From NCBI GenBank assembly GCA_045617845.1, contig JAZLJL010000046.1, positions 1-28,338 on the forward strand: 28,338 bases of DNA, given 5' to 3'. Made by a program: the position numbers and the translations under genes. Position 1 is the first letter of the stretch; each line of letters opens with the position of its first letter. Shown piece after piece: positions 16,116 to 23,830 of this stretch. Below the pieces are notes generated by a model. It saw only the letters and a program-made list of their open reading frames with translations, was not told the origin of the DNA and searched no databases. This DNA is from UBA1181 sp045617845 (GTDB taxonomy: Bacteria; Bacteroidota; Bacteroidia; Bacteroidales; Paludibacteraceae).

Positions 16116-17234
16116 TCAAATTTCCTTCGAATAACAACGACGACGGATATATGGCTCCTGGTCGTAGTTACGCCAGATGCGTACCGCGTTGATGTTGCTT
16201 TCCAGTTGTGGATTCGTTATGGCATACTTGATGCCGTTATCTATATATGCTTGGGTCAATTTCGTGTAATAAAGGGCATGGATGCCTCGTTTCTGCCACT
16301 CCGGGAGCACACCGTTAAGATAGAGGTCGATGGTCTCGCGCGAGCGCATCGCCTTCAGGATATGCAAAAAGCCGAATGGCAAAATCTTCCCCTTCGCCTT
16401 TTGGAACGCGCGTGAGAGGGTCGGCATGCTGACACCGAAAGCGACCACGTCGTCATGTTCGTCCAACACGAAGCATACGAACTTCGGGTTAATAAAGGAG
16501 AAATAGGTGTTGATCAAGGAGTCGATCTCCTTGTCTGAAAGCGTCGCATAACCATAAAGGTCCGAAAAAGCGGCGTTTAATGTGTTAAACATAGACCTGC
16601 CATACTTAAGCAAGTCCTTCTTCTTGTCGAATATGACAGCCCTGACATTGTAGCGCTTGGCGATTCCTTCGCTGACGAGCTTCACCTTCTCAGGCACTTC
16701 GGTCACGGTGATCAAGTATTGGAGCCAATCCTCATCCTTGTTGAAACCCAATTGCTCCAACATAGTAGGATAATACGGGTAATTATAGAGGTTGGCGATG
16801 GTGGGGAGTTTATCGAACCCTTCGACCAAGAGCCCCTCCTTATCCATGTCATTGAAGCCGAGCGGACCTTGGATGACCGTCATGCCGCGTTCCTTGCCCC
16901 ATTCCGACACCTTGTCGATCAGGGCACGGAGCACATCGATGTCCTCTATAAAATCCAACCATCCGAAACGGACCTTACCACCCCACTTGGCGTTCGCCAC
17001 CTTATTGATGATACCGGCTACCCTTCCCGCCAACACGCCATCCTTGTAAGCAAGCCAATAAGCAGCTTCACAATGGTCAAAAGCGGGATTGACGTCCTTG
17101 CTCAGGACATTCATCTCATCAAACTCCAAAGGCGGCACCCAATACGGATTGCCCTTGTAAAGCGTCTGCGGGAAACGTATGAAGGTCTTCAAATCCTTCT
17201 TGGTCTCGACTTCTTTAATTTCAATTTTTGCCAT
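16116..17234 (-). CDS. GNAT-fold N-acetyltransferase-like protein
   Basis: 372 residues, typical length for a Bacteroidetes GNAT-like family. It starts 'KIEIKEVETKKDLKTFIRFP', a conserved opening of this family, has an N-terminal 'GNPYWVPPLEFDE' block, 'GRVAGIINK' where GNAT strand 4/acetyl-CoA loop would be, and 'WQKRGIHALYYTKLTQAYID' in the second GNAT-like half, ending with 'NPQLESNINAVRIWRNYDQE'. The acceptor is unknown. It is the first gene of a minus-strand group; the upstream 308-bp gap also holds the divergent HU promoter. Confidence 0.8.
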   Translation of the reverse strand: MAKIEIKEVETKKDLKTFIRFPQTLYKGNPYWVPPLEFDEMNVLSKDVNPAFDHCEAAYWLAYKDGVLAGRVAGIINKVANAKWGGKVRFGWLDFIEDIDVLRALIDKVSEWGKERGMTVIQGPLGFNDMDKEGLLVEGFDKLPTIANLYNYPYYPTMLEQLGFNKDEDWLQYLITVTEVPEKVKLVSEGIAKRYNVRAVIFDKKKDLLKYGRSMFNTLNAAFSDLYGYATLSDKEIDSLINTYFSFINPKFVCFVLDEHDDVVAFGVSMPTLSRAFQKAKGKILPFGFLHILKAMRSRETIDLYLNGVLPEWQKRGIHALYYTKLTQAYIDNGIKYAITNPQLESNINAVRIWRNYDQEPYIRRRCYSKEI

Positions 17235-17485
17235 ACGCTGACCAATTCACATCCGCGAATTTACTCTTTTTTTTATTCTAATATACTTTATGACATAACA
17301 AAGGGATAAAAAAGCGTCAAAATGTCGCATCACGAGAGCGGACCAAATCCGGAACCATTCCCACCGGATACCCTATTTTTCATAGGCATATAATATTAAG
17401 GTAGACGATAATATGACACCTAAAAATAGCGTCAAATAAAATTTAAAAAAAAAGCGTTTCGATTTTTTTAATCAGTGAAAATGAG
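17235..17485. other. AT-rich divergent intergenic region GNAT / HU
   Basis: No gene seen. It contains an inverted repeat ATCCGG/CCGGAT (17347-17352 and 17364-17369) followed by a T-rich stretch, and long A/T runs near 17440-17470 just before the HU promoter. No clear TAnnTTTG box was found for the GNAT gene. Confidence 0.4.
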
Positions 17486-17493
17486 TATATTTG
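17486..17493 (+). promoter_or_regulatory. -7 box of the HU gene promoter
   Basis: TATATTTG matches TAnnTTTG exactly, 50 nt before the HU ATG, with a T-rich tract about 20 nt upstream in the -33 position and long A/T tracts further up, as at strong Bacteroidetes promoters. Confidence 0.7.
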
Positions 17494-17542
17494 CAACCCG
17501 AAAATTAAAGATAAAGTACGTAAACAAACAAAGTATTTTGAG

Positions 17543-17845
17543 ATGACAAAAGCAGATATCGTTAACGAAATTTCAAGGACAACCGGAATTGAGAGAGAGG
17601 ATGTATTGAAAGTGGTGGAGTCTTTCATGAAAGAAGTAAAGAAATCATTGTCCAAGAGTGAAGATGTTTATTTAAGAGGCTTCGGTTCTTTCATCGTAAA
17701 GGCTAGAGCAGAGAAAACAGCACGTAACATTTCAAAGAAGACATCAATCATCATTCCTGCACACAACATTCCAGCATTTAAGCCTGCAAAGACTTTCATG
17801 GGCGAAGTGAAGAAGACCGCAGTGAAGGATACGAAAAAGAAATAA
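17543..17845 (+). CDS. HU/IHF-family DNA-binding protein
   Basis: 100-residue nucleoid protein. 'MTKADIVNEISRTTGIERED' is the classic HU dimerisation start, 'YLRGFGSFIVKARAEKTARN' covers the beta-sheet and the base of the DNA-binding arm, and 'NIPAFKPAKTF' the end of the arm and last helix; a Lys-rich tail follows. It likely binds and bends DNA as a dimer. A strong TAnnTTTG promoter precedes it and a 29-residue basic protein follows after 34 bp, probably on the same mRNA. Confidence 0.93.
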   Translation: MTKADIVNEISRTTGIEREDVLKVVESFMKEVKKSLSKSEDVYLRGFGSFIVKARAEKTARNISKKTSIIIPAHNIPAFKPAKTFMGEVKKTAVKDTKKK

Positions 17846-17879
17846 TCAATTTTATTAGTTAACTTAAATTTTAACAATC

Positions 17880-17969
17880 ATGCCAAGCGGAAAGAAGAGA
17901 AAGAGACATAAAATGTCTACTCACAAACGCAAAAAGAGACTGAAGAAGAATCGTCATAAGAAGAAATAA
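17880..17969 (+). CDS. 29-residue AURKAIP1/COX24-like small basic protein (putative ribosomal protein)
   Basis: Too short for usual gene calling. ATG at 17880 gives 29 residues, more than half Lys/Arg: 'MPSGKKRKRHKMSTHKRKKR' then 'LKKNRHKKK' and a TAA. The KKR-KRHKMS-HKRKKR pattern is the AURKAIP1/COX24 motif, known from the mitochondrial small-subunit protein mS38 and mycobacterial bS22, so this is probably a ribosome-bound peptide near the decoding site; that is inference from the motif. It lies 34 bp after HU and is followed by an 11-bp terminator-like hairpin, so HU and this peptide likely form a short transcript. Confidence 0.75.
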   Translation: MPSGKKRKRHKMSTHKRKKRLKKNRHKKK

Positions 17970-17995
17970 CAGTCTTAGTTGCGAAAAAAAAGACG

Positions 17996-18036
17996 AAAGA
18001 ACAAACTTAAGCACAAAACTTGGGTTTGTTCTTTTT
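17996..18036 (+). terminator. Intrinsic terminator before RNase E/G
   Basis: AAAGAACAAAC (17996-18006) pairs perfectly with GTTTGTTCTTT (18024-18034), 11 bp with a 17-nt loop, ending in a T run to 18036. It lies 26 bp after the small basic protein and 20 bp before the RNase E/G start, so it may be a terminator, an attenuator or a processing hairpin in the RNase E/G leader. Confidence 0.75.
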
Positions 18037-18056
18037 ATGTTTAAAAATTTATTATC

Positions 18057-19661
18057 ATGAATAGCGAATTAGTTATTGACGTTCAAGCATCGGAAATATC
18101 CATCGCCCAACTAGACGACAAGAAGCTGGTTGAGGTGAACAAGGATAAGCGCGACAGCAGATTCTCCGTCGGCGACATTTACCTCGCCAAGGTGAAGAAG
18201 CTGATGCCGGGACTCAATGCGGCATTCGTTGACGTGGGTTACGAGAAAGGCGCCTTCCTACACTACCAAGACCTTGGTCCTCACTTCCTGACACTGAACT
18301 CGTTCATGAAGGATGCTATGAGCGGAAAGAAGAAAGGTCTCTCCCTCTCCCGTTACCAAATCCAAAAGGAGATCCAAAAAGGCGGACAAATCACCGACCT
18401 GCTCACCCAAGGGCAAGAGGTGCTCGTGCAAATCGCCAAAGAACCGATCTCCACGAAAGGTCCGAGGTTGACGGCGGAAATCTCCATCGCCGGACGTTTC
18501 CTTGTCTTGATTCCGGGCGCCGACAAAGTGTTCGTCTCCCAAAAGATCAAATCGAACGAGGAACGCAACCGTATCAAACAGCTGGTCAGAAGCGTGAAAC
18601 CTAAAAACTTCGGCGTCATCGTGCGTACCGTGGCGGAAGGGAAGACCGTGGAAGACGTGAACGCTGAGATGCAGACGCTCGTGAAACGTTGGGAAGAGAG
18701 CATCGCAAAAATCAGCAAAGAGGGCAAACTGCCTAAACTGATCTACGAGGAACTGGGACGCACCGTCTCCATCCTCCGCGACATCTTCAACCCTTCGTTC
18801 GAAAGCATCCACGTGAATGACCGTGGCGTCTACAACGAAGTGCTCGAATACGTGAGCGAAATAGCCCCTGAGAAAAAGGACATCGTCAAACTCTATACGG
18901 GCGACACTCCTATCTTCGACCATTTCGCGGTCACCAAACAGCTGAAGTCACTCTTCGGAAGAATCGTCTCCTTCAAGAACGGAGCGTACCTCATCATCGA
19001 AAAGACCGAAGCGATGCACGTCGTGGACGTCAACAGCGGCAACAAATCGAAAGCCGGGAACGACCAAGAGGCGAACGCCATCGAGGTGAACCTCGCCGCG
19101 GCCGACGAGCTGGCTAGGCAGTTGAGGCTCCGTGACCTAGGCGGAATCATCGTCGTCGACTTCATCGACATGACAAAGGTTGAAAACCGCCAAGCGCTCT
19201 ACGACAGAATGAAGGCGAACATGCAAAACGACCGCGCAAGACACAACATCCTGCAACTCAGCAAGTTCGGTCTGATGCAAATCACACGTCAACGCGTGCG
19301 TCCTGAGATGCACATCGACACGGAGGAGGTTTGTCCTACGTGTATGGGCAAAGGTGTTGCCCAACCATCCATCTTATTCGTCGACACATTAGAGAGTAAG
19401 ATAGATTACTTAGTGAATACCTTGCATATCAAGGAATTCAAACTTTATGTCCACCCTTACGTGGCGGCTTACATCAACAAAGGTTTCCCATTCTTCACGC
19501 AGAAGTCTAAATGGGCTCGTAAATACCATTGTTCGTTTAAGCTTGTCCCTTCACAAAACTACGCGTTCCTACAGTACAAATTCTTTGACGAGAAAGGCAA
19601 CGAGGTGGACCTCACAGAGGAGTCTGAAACGATGCGTGAGATCGAGGACGACGAGGATTGA
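18057..19661 (+). CDS. rng: Ribonuclease E/G family endoribonuclease
   Basis: 534 residues, RNase G size, without the long C-terminal scaffold of proteobacterial RNase E. The N-terminal S1 RNA-binding domain (about 35-130) has 'VGDIYLAKVKKLMPGLNAAF' and 'VDVGYEKGAFLH'. Catalytic metal ligands are D324 in 'HVVDVNSGN' and D368 in 'IIVVDFIDM'. The zinc link 'CPTCMGKG' has C426 and C429, needed for dimer-of-dimers assembly. It cuts single-stranded AU-rich RNA in rRNA maturation and mRNA decay. A strong hairpin lies in its leader and a strong terminator follows, which is the last core feature before the variable island. Confidence 0.95.
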   Translation: MNSELVIDVQASEISIAQLDDKKLVEVNKDKRDSRFSVGDIYLAKVKKLMPGLNAAFVDVGYEKGAFLHYQDLGPHFLTLNSFMKDAMSGKKKGLSLSRYQIQKEIQKGGQITDLLTQGQEVLVQIAKEPISTKGPRLTAEISIAGRFLVLIPGADKVFVSQKIKSNEERNRIKQLVRSVKPKNFGVIVRTVAEGKTVEDVNAEMQTLVKRWEESIAKISKEGKLPKLIYEELGRTVSILRDIFNPSFESIHVNDRGVYNEVLEYVSEIAPEKKDIVKLYTGDTPIFDHFAVTKQLKSLFGRIVSFKNGAYLIIEKTEAMHVVDVNSGNKSKAGNDQEANAIEVNLAAADELARQLRLRDLGGIIVVDFIDMTKVENRQALYDRMKANMQNDRARHNILQLSKFGLMQITRQRVRPEMHIDTEEVCPTCMGKGVAQPSILFVDTLESKIDYLVNTLHIKEFKLYVHPYVAAYINKGFPFFTQKSKWARKYHCSFKLVPSQNYAFLQYKFFDEKGNEVDLTEESETMREIEDDED

Positions 19662-19694
19662 TCCCTATCCCCCATCGCAGCTCTTACAAAACAT

Positions 19695-19730
19695 CGGGCG
19701 GTGCAACCAAATGGTTCACCGCCCGTTTTT
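19695..19730 (+). terminator. Terminator of RNase E/G (copy T1)
   Basis: CGGGCGGTG (19695-19703) pairs with CACCGCCCG (19717-19725), extended by AACC/GGTT around an AAAT loop, then TTTTT. The hairpin and about 25 bp before it recur at 26775-26838. Confidence 0.9.
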
Positions 19731-19745
19731 ATTGGAGAGAATAGC

Positions 19746-21098
19746 TCACCACGCTCCCACCACCTCGTCATTAGGCGCAAAGAACATGACATAATAAATA
19801 GGGAGATAGGTGATGGAGGATTCGACAAACACACGTCTCTCATTACTTAAGACATAGGCTTGATGTATATCGTAATTTTTATTCTCAAGAAAATAATCCA
19901 ACGCACTATGTGTTTTGTAATCCTTGCCCGACTTCACCTCGATTGGCATTGTCGAAAGATTCGTAAAATCATCCACCAAGAAATCCACCTCACCCGCTTT
20001 TTTGTTGTCGTAATAAAAGCATCCATTGCCATGAGCGTTCAGTTCTTGCGCGACTAAAGTTTCGTAAACGGATCCGAGATTGACGCTACATTCATCGTCC
20101 ATAATCGCTTTGATATTATTACGATAGAGTGACGCGGAGAGCATGCCGACATCGTTCATGTAGAGTTTCAACAGATTCTTACCCTCATTTTGGATTAACG
20201 GATAAGTGGGTTGGCTGATTGCTTTGCACTCAATCGCGATGCCTGATGCGACAAGATATTCAAACTCATCGCTATAGTCAGTCATCCTTTTCCCACTCTT
20301 CTCCTCTATCTCCTTGGCCACCACTCTTTTCTTTTTATTTTCCATAAACGAGGGAACCATGTTGTAAATGCGCTGTATTTTCAGTTTCTTACCCGATTCC
20401 TGCTCATATTTGGCAGCATCATTTAGGTATAGGTCGTGTATGTCACTATGAATCTGACGGATAGCCATGATGTTTTGTTCAGAGACAAAATTATTCACCG
20501 CATCTGGCAAACCACCTACGAGCAGATATTTCCGAAGCAAATCCATCATCTTTTTATGCAATCCTTCTTGCAAAGACTCCCTCTTATTGAACGATCTACG
20601 CATCTCATCGACAACCATTTCGCCCACACCATTCGCCCACAAAAACTCCTCAAAGTCCATCGGATACATCCTCATCCGTTCATAACTCCCTCCAGGAATC
20701 GATTGTGTTCTTTTTAAAGTGATACCTAATTGAGAGCCACTGGCAATATATGTGAATTTGTCATCCTCCATTAAAAATTTCACGAGGGTAAGAAGGTGGT
20801 CGTAGGCCTGAATCTCATCTATGAAAACCAATGTGGAATCCTTGTCCTTCATTTTATCTCCCGCAAACGTGCTTAGCGCAAGATAGAAATCCTTTGTTGT
20901 TTTCGCCTCAGCGAACAAACGATCACCTTGTTTGTCCTCTTCCAAATTGATCTCTATGTAATTAGGATAGAGCGATTGTCCGACCTGACGTATGATATAC
21001 GACTTGCCTATCTGCCTTGCACCATCTATTAACAACATCTTATTGGGCGACGTCTTCAGATGATTTTCTATCTTGCTGTAAATCTTTCGTTTAAGCAT
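19746..21098 (-). CDS. AAA ATPase with DUF4143 C-terminal domain
   Basis: 450 residues. AAA_14-type ATPase domain: Walker A 'GARQIGKS' (26-33) and Walker B 'TLVFIDEIQ' with D94-E95, sensor-like 'FTYIASGSQLG'. The C-terminal DUF4143 part carries 'EVDFLVDD' and 'PIEVKSGKD', a D...E-x-K pattern of the PD-(D/E)xK nuclease fold. Bacteroidetes genomes hold many such genes, often in variable loci; their role is not settled. The open frame reaches 21269, but I start at 21098: the extra N-terminus encodes a 33-bp tandem repeat that looks regulatory and contains a TAnnTTTG box. It converges on RNase G, sharing the gap with terminator T1. Confidence 0.82.
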   Translation of the reverse strand: MLKRKIYSKIENHLKTSPNKMLLIDGARQIGKSYIIRQVGQSLYPNYIEINLEEDKQGDRLFAEAKTTKDFYLALSTFAGDKMKDKDSTLVFIDEIQAYDHLLTLVKFLMEDDKFTYIASGSQLGITLKRTQSIPGGSYERMRMYPMDFEEFLWANGVGEMVVDEMRRSFNKRESLQEGLHKKMMDLLRKYLLVGGLPDAVNNFVSEQNIMAIRQIHSDIHDLYLNDAAKYEQESGKKLKIQRIYNMVPSFMENKKKRVVAKEIEEKSGKRMTDYSDEFEYLVASGIAIECKAISQPTYPLIQNEGKNLLKLYMNDVGMLSASLYRNNIKAIMDDECSVNLGSVYETLVAQELNAHGNGCFYYDNKKAGEVDFLVDDFTNLSTMPIEVKSGKDYKTHSALDYFLENKNYDIHQAYVLSNERRVFVESSITYLPIYYVMFFAPNDEVVGAW

Positions 21099-21180
21099 AA
21101 AAATACACTTTTCCATTAAATATTGCCATGCAAAAATACACTTTTCCGATAAAATAGCGGTCATAAAACTACACTTTTCG
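21099..21180 (-). promoter_or_regulatory. Three 33-bp-spaced repeats at the ATPase promoter
   Basis: The string AAAAATACACTTTTCC (plus strand) occurs at 21099 and 21132, with a close copy AAAACTACACTTTTCG at 21165: exact 33-bp steps, about three helical turns. On the minus strand the middle copy includes TATTTTTG (21138-21131), a perfect -7 box, so the repeats lie upstream of, on and downstream of the promoter of the ATPase gene. This layout suggests binding sites for a regulator, perhaps the product itself. Confidence 0.55.
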
Positions 21181-21310
21181 CAAGAATGACTAGACACTAT
21201 TGTGAGAATAAGACAACCCCATTTGCACATTACGATATTTCTCCCTAACTTGCGGGAAATAAAATTCAAAACAACATAGAATATTCAGAAAGAGTAAATT
21301 TTATTTAAAA

Positions 21311-21355
21311 TATTATAAATTAAAGCATTAGCTGTTATTCGCGTCCAAATCAAAA
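21311..21355 (+). repeat. Direct repeat A1 before the DUF1016 gene
   Basis: 45 bp ending exactly at the DUF1016 start; it recurs at 22479-22523 with about 5 differences. Shared parts include TAAAGCATTAGCT-like and GTCCAAATCAAAA strings. Weaker similarity continues about 20 bp upstream in both copies. The wider 21181-21310 gap holds no gene that I can see. Confidence 0.7.
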
Positions 21356-22450
21356 ATGGAAGAACTAGCATCAAAATATAGAATTGAAGATTACGAAACG
21401 TGGCGAGAGTCAATTATAACGGCCATCAATAGAGCAAAGATGAATGCTGCGTTGAAGGTCAACTCTTCGTTGTTGCAATTATATTTTGAAATAGGTTGTT
21501 CTATTGTTGACAAACAGGGAAAGTTGGGATGGGGATCACAAGTGATAACACAACTTTCAAATGATTTACAAAAAACGTACCCTGCGGAGAGAGGATTTTC
21601 AGAAAGAAATCTTCGTGAGATGAAACGGTTTGCTCAAACATATCCTAAATATCCAATTTGGCAAGTGCCACTTGCCGAATTAAAGGACAATAGTATTTGG
21701 AGTTTGCTACTTTCAAAAAACCATAATCAGACATGTCTGGAGATAGACTTGTCAAAAATCACTTGGTATCATCATATATCACTGATTTCTAAGGTCAAAG
21801 ACGTAGAACAACGTGCCTTCTACTATTTAAAGACGGTTGAAAATGAATGGAGTAGGGATATCATGATGCTACAGATAGACAATTGTTTGTTTAATGGATA
21901 CGGAAAATCAATTAACAACTTTGAATATGTCTTGCCAAAAACAAATTCAGATTTGGCAAAAGCTATATTTAAAGACCCTTACAAATTCAGTTTCTTGGCT
22001 ATTGAAGAAAAAGTTTCAGAATATACAATAGAGCAGAAACTTATCGAAAATGTCACTCATTTCCTACTTGAAATGGGAACTGGTTTCGCCTACATCGGTC
22101 ATCAATATCACATAGAAGTGGATGAGAAGGATTATTATATTGACATTCTAATGTATAATCTAAAGTTGCATTGCTATGTTGCAATCGAATTAAAGGCCGT
22201 TGAATTTGAGCCGGAATTTATAAGCAAACTGAATTTTTATGTATCGGCAATTGACGATACTATTAGAACAGAAAATGACAATCCTACTATAGGTTTATTG
22301 TTGTGTTCTTCCAAATCAAGAAAAACTGTAGAATATACATTACGTGGCAATAATGCTCCATTGGGAGTGGCAAGTTACCAAACCTGCAAAATACCCAACG
22401 ACATAAAAAGCATATTGCCAAATGAAGAAGAATTAAAAAAATTATTGTAA
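21356..22450 (+). CDS. YhcG-type PDDEXK nuclease family protein (DUF1016)
   Basis: 364 residues in two parts. The N-terminal DUF1016 domain has 'AINRAKMNAALKVNSSLLQL', 'YFEIGCSIVD', 'GWGSQVITQLSNDLQ' and 'GFSERNLREMKRFAQTYP', as in E. coli YhcG. The C-terminal nuclease domain has 'GHQYHIEVDEKDYYIDILMY' with D263 and 'AIELK' with E278 and K280, a complete D-ExK core. YhcG-like proteins are common near restriction-modification and other defence genes, and here the methyltransferase/HNH pair follows by 302 bp. The gene is flanked by 45-bp direct repeats and is visibly AT-richer than the core genes, consistent with horizontal acquisition. Its target is unknown. Confidence 0.9.
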   Translation: MEELASKYRIEDYETWRESIITAINRAKMNAALKVNSSLLQLYFEIGCSIVDKQGKLGWGSQVITQLSNDLQKTYPAERGFSERNLREMKRFAQTYPKYPIWQVPLAELKDNSIWSLLLSKNHNQTCLEIDLSKITWYHHISLISKVKDVEQRAFYYLKTVENEWSRDIMMLQIDNCLFNGYGKSINNFEYVLPKTNSDLAKAIFKDPYKFSFLAIEEKVSEYTIEQKLIENVTHFLLEMGTGFAYIGHQYHIEVDEKDYYIDILMYNLKLHCYVAIELKAVEFEPEFISKLNFYVSAIDDTIRTENDNPTIGLLLCSSKSRKTVEYTLRGNNAPLGVASYQTCKIPNDIKSILPNEEELKKLL

Positions 22451-22478
22451 AACGAAAGAGAAAGATTTTAAATTAACA

Positions 22479-22523
22479 TATTATAAACTAAAGCATTAGC
22501 TATTATTCTTGTCCAAATCAAAA
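22479..22523 (+). repeat. Direct repeat A2 after the DUF1016 gene
   Basis: Second copy of the 45-bp repeat (see 21311). It lies 28 bp past the DUF1016 stop and its last base begins the structured RNA region, so in both copies the repeat ends at the start of the next functional element. Confidence 0.7.
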
Positions 22524-22712
22524 GCCTGCAAACTGATGATTTAACATTATCGGATAAACGCTAATCCACGGGAAGCTTGTACTCTCGTACATCCATTATT
22601 AAGGTTGATGCTCGCACCAATTAGGTGTGGGCTAATCTATAATGGATGGCGGGGTTCTTGCAGGCTCCCCGTGGACAAGATAGAAAGGTTCACACCTTTC
22701 TTTTAGCCGATA
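22523..22712 (+). ncRNA. Putative structured RNA upstream of the methyltransferase gene
   Basis: A non-coding stretch with many exact complementarities. Hairpins: TGTAC-TCTC-GTACA (22578-22591); CATCCATTAT/ATAATGGATG (22590-22599 with 22639-22648) enclosing GCTCGCACC/GGTGTGGGC (22610-22632); CGGGG/CCCCG (22650-22671). The 12-nt loop of the last contains TTGCAGGCT, which pairs over 9 bp with AGCCTGCAA at 22523-22531, making a pseudoknot; alternatively TCCACGGG (22565-22572) pairs with CCCGTGGA (22668-22675). An AGAAAGGT-TCAC-ACCTTTCT hairpin with T's (22682-22704) looks like a terminator, and GCTAA and TATCG can pair with TTAGC and CGATA (22703-22712). It could be an independent small RNA or a leader switch for the restriction genes. 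I do not recognise a known family. Confidence 0.5.
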
Positions 22713-22752
22713 GTGAAGATTGATAGTGTGATGTGAATAACGCTATTGATCT

Positions 22753-23826
22753 ATGGCAGGAAACAAAAACCTTCATGCGGCGAACAAGGCAAAAAAAGAT
22801 GAATTTTACACGCAACTTGCCGACATTGCCAACGAACTAAAACACTACAAGCAACACTTCGCAGGTAAAACAGTGTTTTTTAACTGCGACGACCCTTACG
22901 AAAGCAACTTTTTCAAATACTTTGCTCTCAACTTCAATGTTTTGGGACTGAAAAAACTGATTGCCACCTGCTACGACGGTTCGCCCGTAGCTGCAACACA
23001 AATGCTCCTTTTTGAACCCGACGAACCCTACGGCAAGCAAGAAAAAACACGCGTACCACACAAAATAGTGATTACCGAAGTACGCGATGTGAACGGAGAT
23101 GGAGCAACTGATCTTGCCGATGTGGAGTGGCTAATCAAGAATGACAAAAATGTACTTACAACACTGCAAGGTAATGGCGATTTTCGATCCAAGGAATGTG
23201 TCGAATTACTAAAAGAAGCAGATATTATTGTTACTAACCCTCCGTTTTCGCTTTTTAGAGAATACATTGCACAACTGATAGAACATAAAAAGCAGTTTTT
23301 GATAATAGGAAATGTTAATGCAATAACCTATAAAGAATGCTTTAAATTAATCAAAGAAAATAAGATGTGGTTAGGGCCGAGTATCACAAGCGGCGATCGT
23401 GCATTTAATGTTCCTAAAGATTATCCTCTGACAGCAGCAGGATGTGGATATGACGATGAAGGCCGCCCATTTATTCGTGTTAAAGGTGTGCGTTGGTTTA
23501 CTAATCTCGATCATAAAAAGCGTCACGAAGAATTAGACTTATACAAGCACTATACACCAGAAGAGTATCCCCAATATGATAATTATGATGCTATCAATGT
23601 GAATAAAACTGCTGACATCCCTATGAATTATAACGGTGTGATGGGTGTGCCAATTACTTTCTTGGACAAGTACAATCCTGAACAGTTTGAGATTTTGGGA
23701 CTTTCCGCATCTGCGGGATATGATAGGGAAATCGTTGGAATAGAATTTCTAGGGGAAAAAGATGCTAGAGCATCAGTAAACGGGAAAACTTGTTATGCCC
23801 GAGTATTAATCCGCAAAAAACAATAA
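22753..23826 (+). CDS. EcoRI-family adenine-specific DNA methyltransferase
   Basis: 357 residues, N6-adenine methyltransferase of the EcoRI-like family. 'NKAKKDEFYTQLADIANEL' and 'VFFNCDDPYESNFFKYFALN' form the SAM-binding start; the catalytic motif is 'NPPFSLFREYI' (N162-P-P-F165); 'GNVNAITYKECFKLI' and 'MGVPITFLDKYNPEQFEILG' are also typical. It should methylate an adenine using S-adenosylmethionine. Between SAM and catalytic motifs lies 'DVNGDGATDLADVEWLI' (D112 onward), which reads like one dockerin/EF-hand calcium loop. The DUF262-HNH gene begins 4 bp later, so both are on one mRNA and probably form a restriction-modification pair. No specific promoter was found; the structured region lies directly upstream. 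Confidence 0.9.
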   Translation: MAGNKNLHAANKAKKDEFYTQLADIANELKHYKQHFAGKTVFFNCDDPYESNFFKYFALNFNVLGLKKLIATCYDGSPVAATQMLLFEPDEPYGKQEKTRVPHKIVITEVRDVNGDGATDLADVEWLIKNDKNVLTTLQGNGDFRSKECVELLKEADIIVTNPPFSLFREYIAQLIEHKKQFLIIGNVNAITYKECFKLIKENKMWLGPSITSGDRAFNVPKDYPLTAAGCGYDDEGRPFIRVKGVRWFTNLDHKKRHEELDLYKHYTPEEYPQYDNYDAINVNKTADIPMNYNGVMGVPITFLDKYNPEQFEILGLSASAGYDREIVGIEFLGEKDARASVNGKTCYARVLIRKKQ

Positions 23827-23830
23827 AACC

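Noticed and set aside
18258..18923. 221-residue minus-strand open frame inside RNase E/G
   Set aside because: Antisense shadow of a conserved gene; His/Asp/Phe-rich composition is typical of a mirrored coding frame.
22532..22560. CTGATGA, possible hammerhead ribozyme core in the structured region
   Set aside because: No GAAA at the proper place and no matching stem I/III around it.
22523..22712. Retron msr-msd RNA or integron attC site
   Set aside because: No reverse transcriptase or integrase in the window, and the terminal repeats do not fit the attC core or retron a1/a2 layout well.
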